The notes beneath the pieces were generated by a model. The model saw only the letters and a list, made by a program, of their open reading frames with translations. It ran no database searches and was not told the origin of the DNA. From assembly GCA_964006375.1 (NCBI GenBank), contig OZ023265.1, positions 155,846,547-155,910,546 of the forward strand: a DNA stretch of 64,000 nt. Reading direction: 5' to 3'. The position numbers and the translations under genes are program-made. This stretch comes from Tillus elongatus (Eukaryota; Arthropoda; Insecta; Coleoptera; Cleridae). Below, in pieces: positions 63,108 to 64,000 of the stretch; position 1 is the first letter of the stretch, and each line of letters starts with the position of its first letter.

Positions 63108-63470
63108 ATGCGACGACTTTTGAATATAACCTTTATTTACGAGGAGTATAATCGAATTATTAACAGAAGATGTCGTGTGGTTGAAAAGAGATTTCCACAT
63201 AAACACAGATCAGCTCGTTACATGATCAGAACACTACCAAAAAATTTCTAAGAATGTAGTGTTTCGTCCAAAATTTCATAAGAGTCAAGCATTATTAGGA
63301 AGCAAAGAGACTTGTGTGTTATCACTTCACAATAAAAGTTTGAAATTTGCAACGTTCACTTCGAGGCATGTTTGCGATAAGAAATTATTATCAGTCAGTT
63401 TATCAGGTTGCCTAGGAGATGAAAATTTTAAACGTCATCTTCGGGCAGTAAACTTAATGGTTGTACTGTA
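63108..63470 (+). pseudogene. Partial DUF4817-type transposase N-terminus, copy 1
   Basis: MRRLLNITFIYEEYNRIINR followed by CRVVEKRFPHKHRSARYMIR, then a stop after LPKNF. This is a helix-turn-helix N-terminal region. The downstream part is scrambled and the copy is followed by a second, related start at about 63550. Confidence 0.6.
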
Positions 63471-63547
63471 AATTACGTTTGTCAATTGTATTTTAATAAA
63501 AGAGAGTATTTTTTACAATAATAGCATACTTTAATTACTTAAACGAT

Positions 63548-64000
63548 GACTTTTTGGATTTAATTATTATTTACGGGGAGTGTAATCGAATTGCTGGCAA
63601 AACATGTCGTGTGGTGGCAGAGAGATTTACAGATAGACATAGTCCAACTCGTGACATGATCAGAAGACTATTGAAAAACTGTTCTGAGAATGGAACGTTT
63701 CGTTCAGAAGTTAATTAAAATAAACCGTTATTGGACAATGAAGAGACACAAATAAATTTTTTGGCATTTTTTACTGCTTATCCGCATGCGTCAATCAAAG
63801 ACTGCAGTATAAATTTGCATCGTTCAAGAGGACCTATTCACATTATTCTAAAAAATTAACAAATGGACACCATTTTCGTTCACTTTAATACACCATTTAG
63901 AACCTGGGGATTTGTCCCGGCGTGTAGAATTCTACGAAGGGTATCTTTTGAAAACTCGAGAAGATGAAAATTTCTCAAGAAAAAATATATGGTGCGATGA
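63548..64000 (+). pseudogene. DUF4817-type mariner-like transposase, 5' part (cut by window end)
   Basis: IIIYGECNRIAGKTCRVVAE followed by RFTDRHSPTRDMIRRLLKNC is the N-terminal helix-turn-helix region. A stop follows SEVN. Then FLAFFTAYPHASIKDCS; after frameshifts, HHLEPGDLSRRVEFYEGYLL; and finally EDENFSRKNIWCDE, where the last DE is the first catalytic position at the window edge. Stops and frameshifts show it is inactive, at least in this part. Confidence 0.75.

Overview
The window is non-coding, AT-rich eukaryotic DNA, most likely from an arthropod and probably an insect. The grounds are a diverged 5S rRNA-like sequence of animal type, DUF4817-type mariner transposases, ZMYM1-like hAT transposases, Penelope-like GIY-YIG fragments, Jockey-like LINE fragments and tRNA-headed SINEs. 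The species cannot be resolved from this sequence. I found no intact host protein-coding gene. The only long uninterrupted frame that looks like a real protein is the gag-like ORF of a young LTR retrotransposon. Other long frames lie in microsatellites or antisense to real features.

Layout. 0-8 kb: repeats of a family carrying long (TA)n tracts, one of them split by a 2.0 kb non-autonomous hAT element with a perfect 8-bp target duplication; a 5S-like sequence; an inverted dimer of Penelope-like 3' ends; and a four-unit tandem module. 8-18 kb: mostly unique AT-rich DNA, a 2 kb block of period-6 satellites with a 200-N assembly gap, more TA-bearing repeats and a tRNA-derived head. 18-28 kb: LINE RT fragments and a complete 6.7 kb LTR retrotransposon (1.8 and 1.7 kb LTRs, gag only, no pol), followed by a LINE fragment, a SINE and a GIY-YIG fragment. 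28-36 kb: TA-bearing repeats, a full-length but frameshifted hAT element with an exact 8-bp duplication, a mariner remnant, a hAT MITE nested in another repeat, and a LINE fragment. 36-43 kb: SINE copies, and a 1.6 kb unit (SINE plus body) present three times in tandem, the middle copy carrying a solo-LTR-like insertion. 43-54 kb: repeats with GCAGCAAGTGCG ends, a mariner-like transposon with TIRs of several hundred bp, and a second full-length hAT element with an exact 8-bp duplication. 54-64 kb: a second copy of the hAT MITE, a near-perfect palindrome, the longest TA tract, a possible solo LTR inside a TA tract, and the 5' part of a second long-TIR mariner-like element cut by the window edge.

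How the parts relate. Nesting gives a relative history. TA-bearing and GCAGCAAGTGCG repeats are oldest; hAT elements and MITEs inserted into them, with paralogous empty sites elsewhere in the window. The LTR element is very young, because its two LTRs are almost identical except for the length of an internal TA tract. The strongest unexplained signal is the TA-bearing repeat family: about half of the roughly 19 long TA tracts sit at one position between the same flanking sequences, so the microsatellites appear to be spread as parts of a mobile element and then change length quickly.
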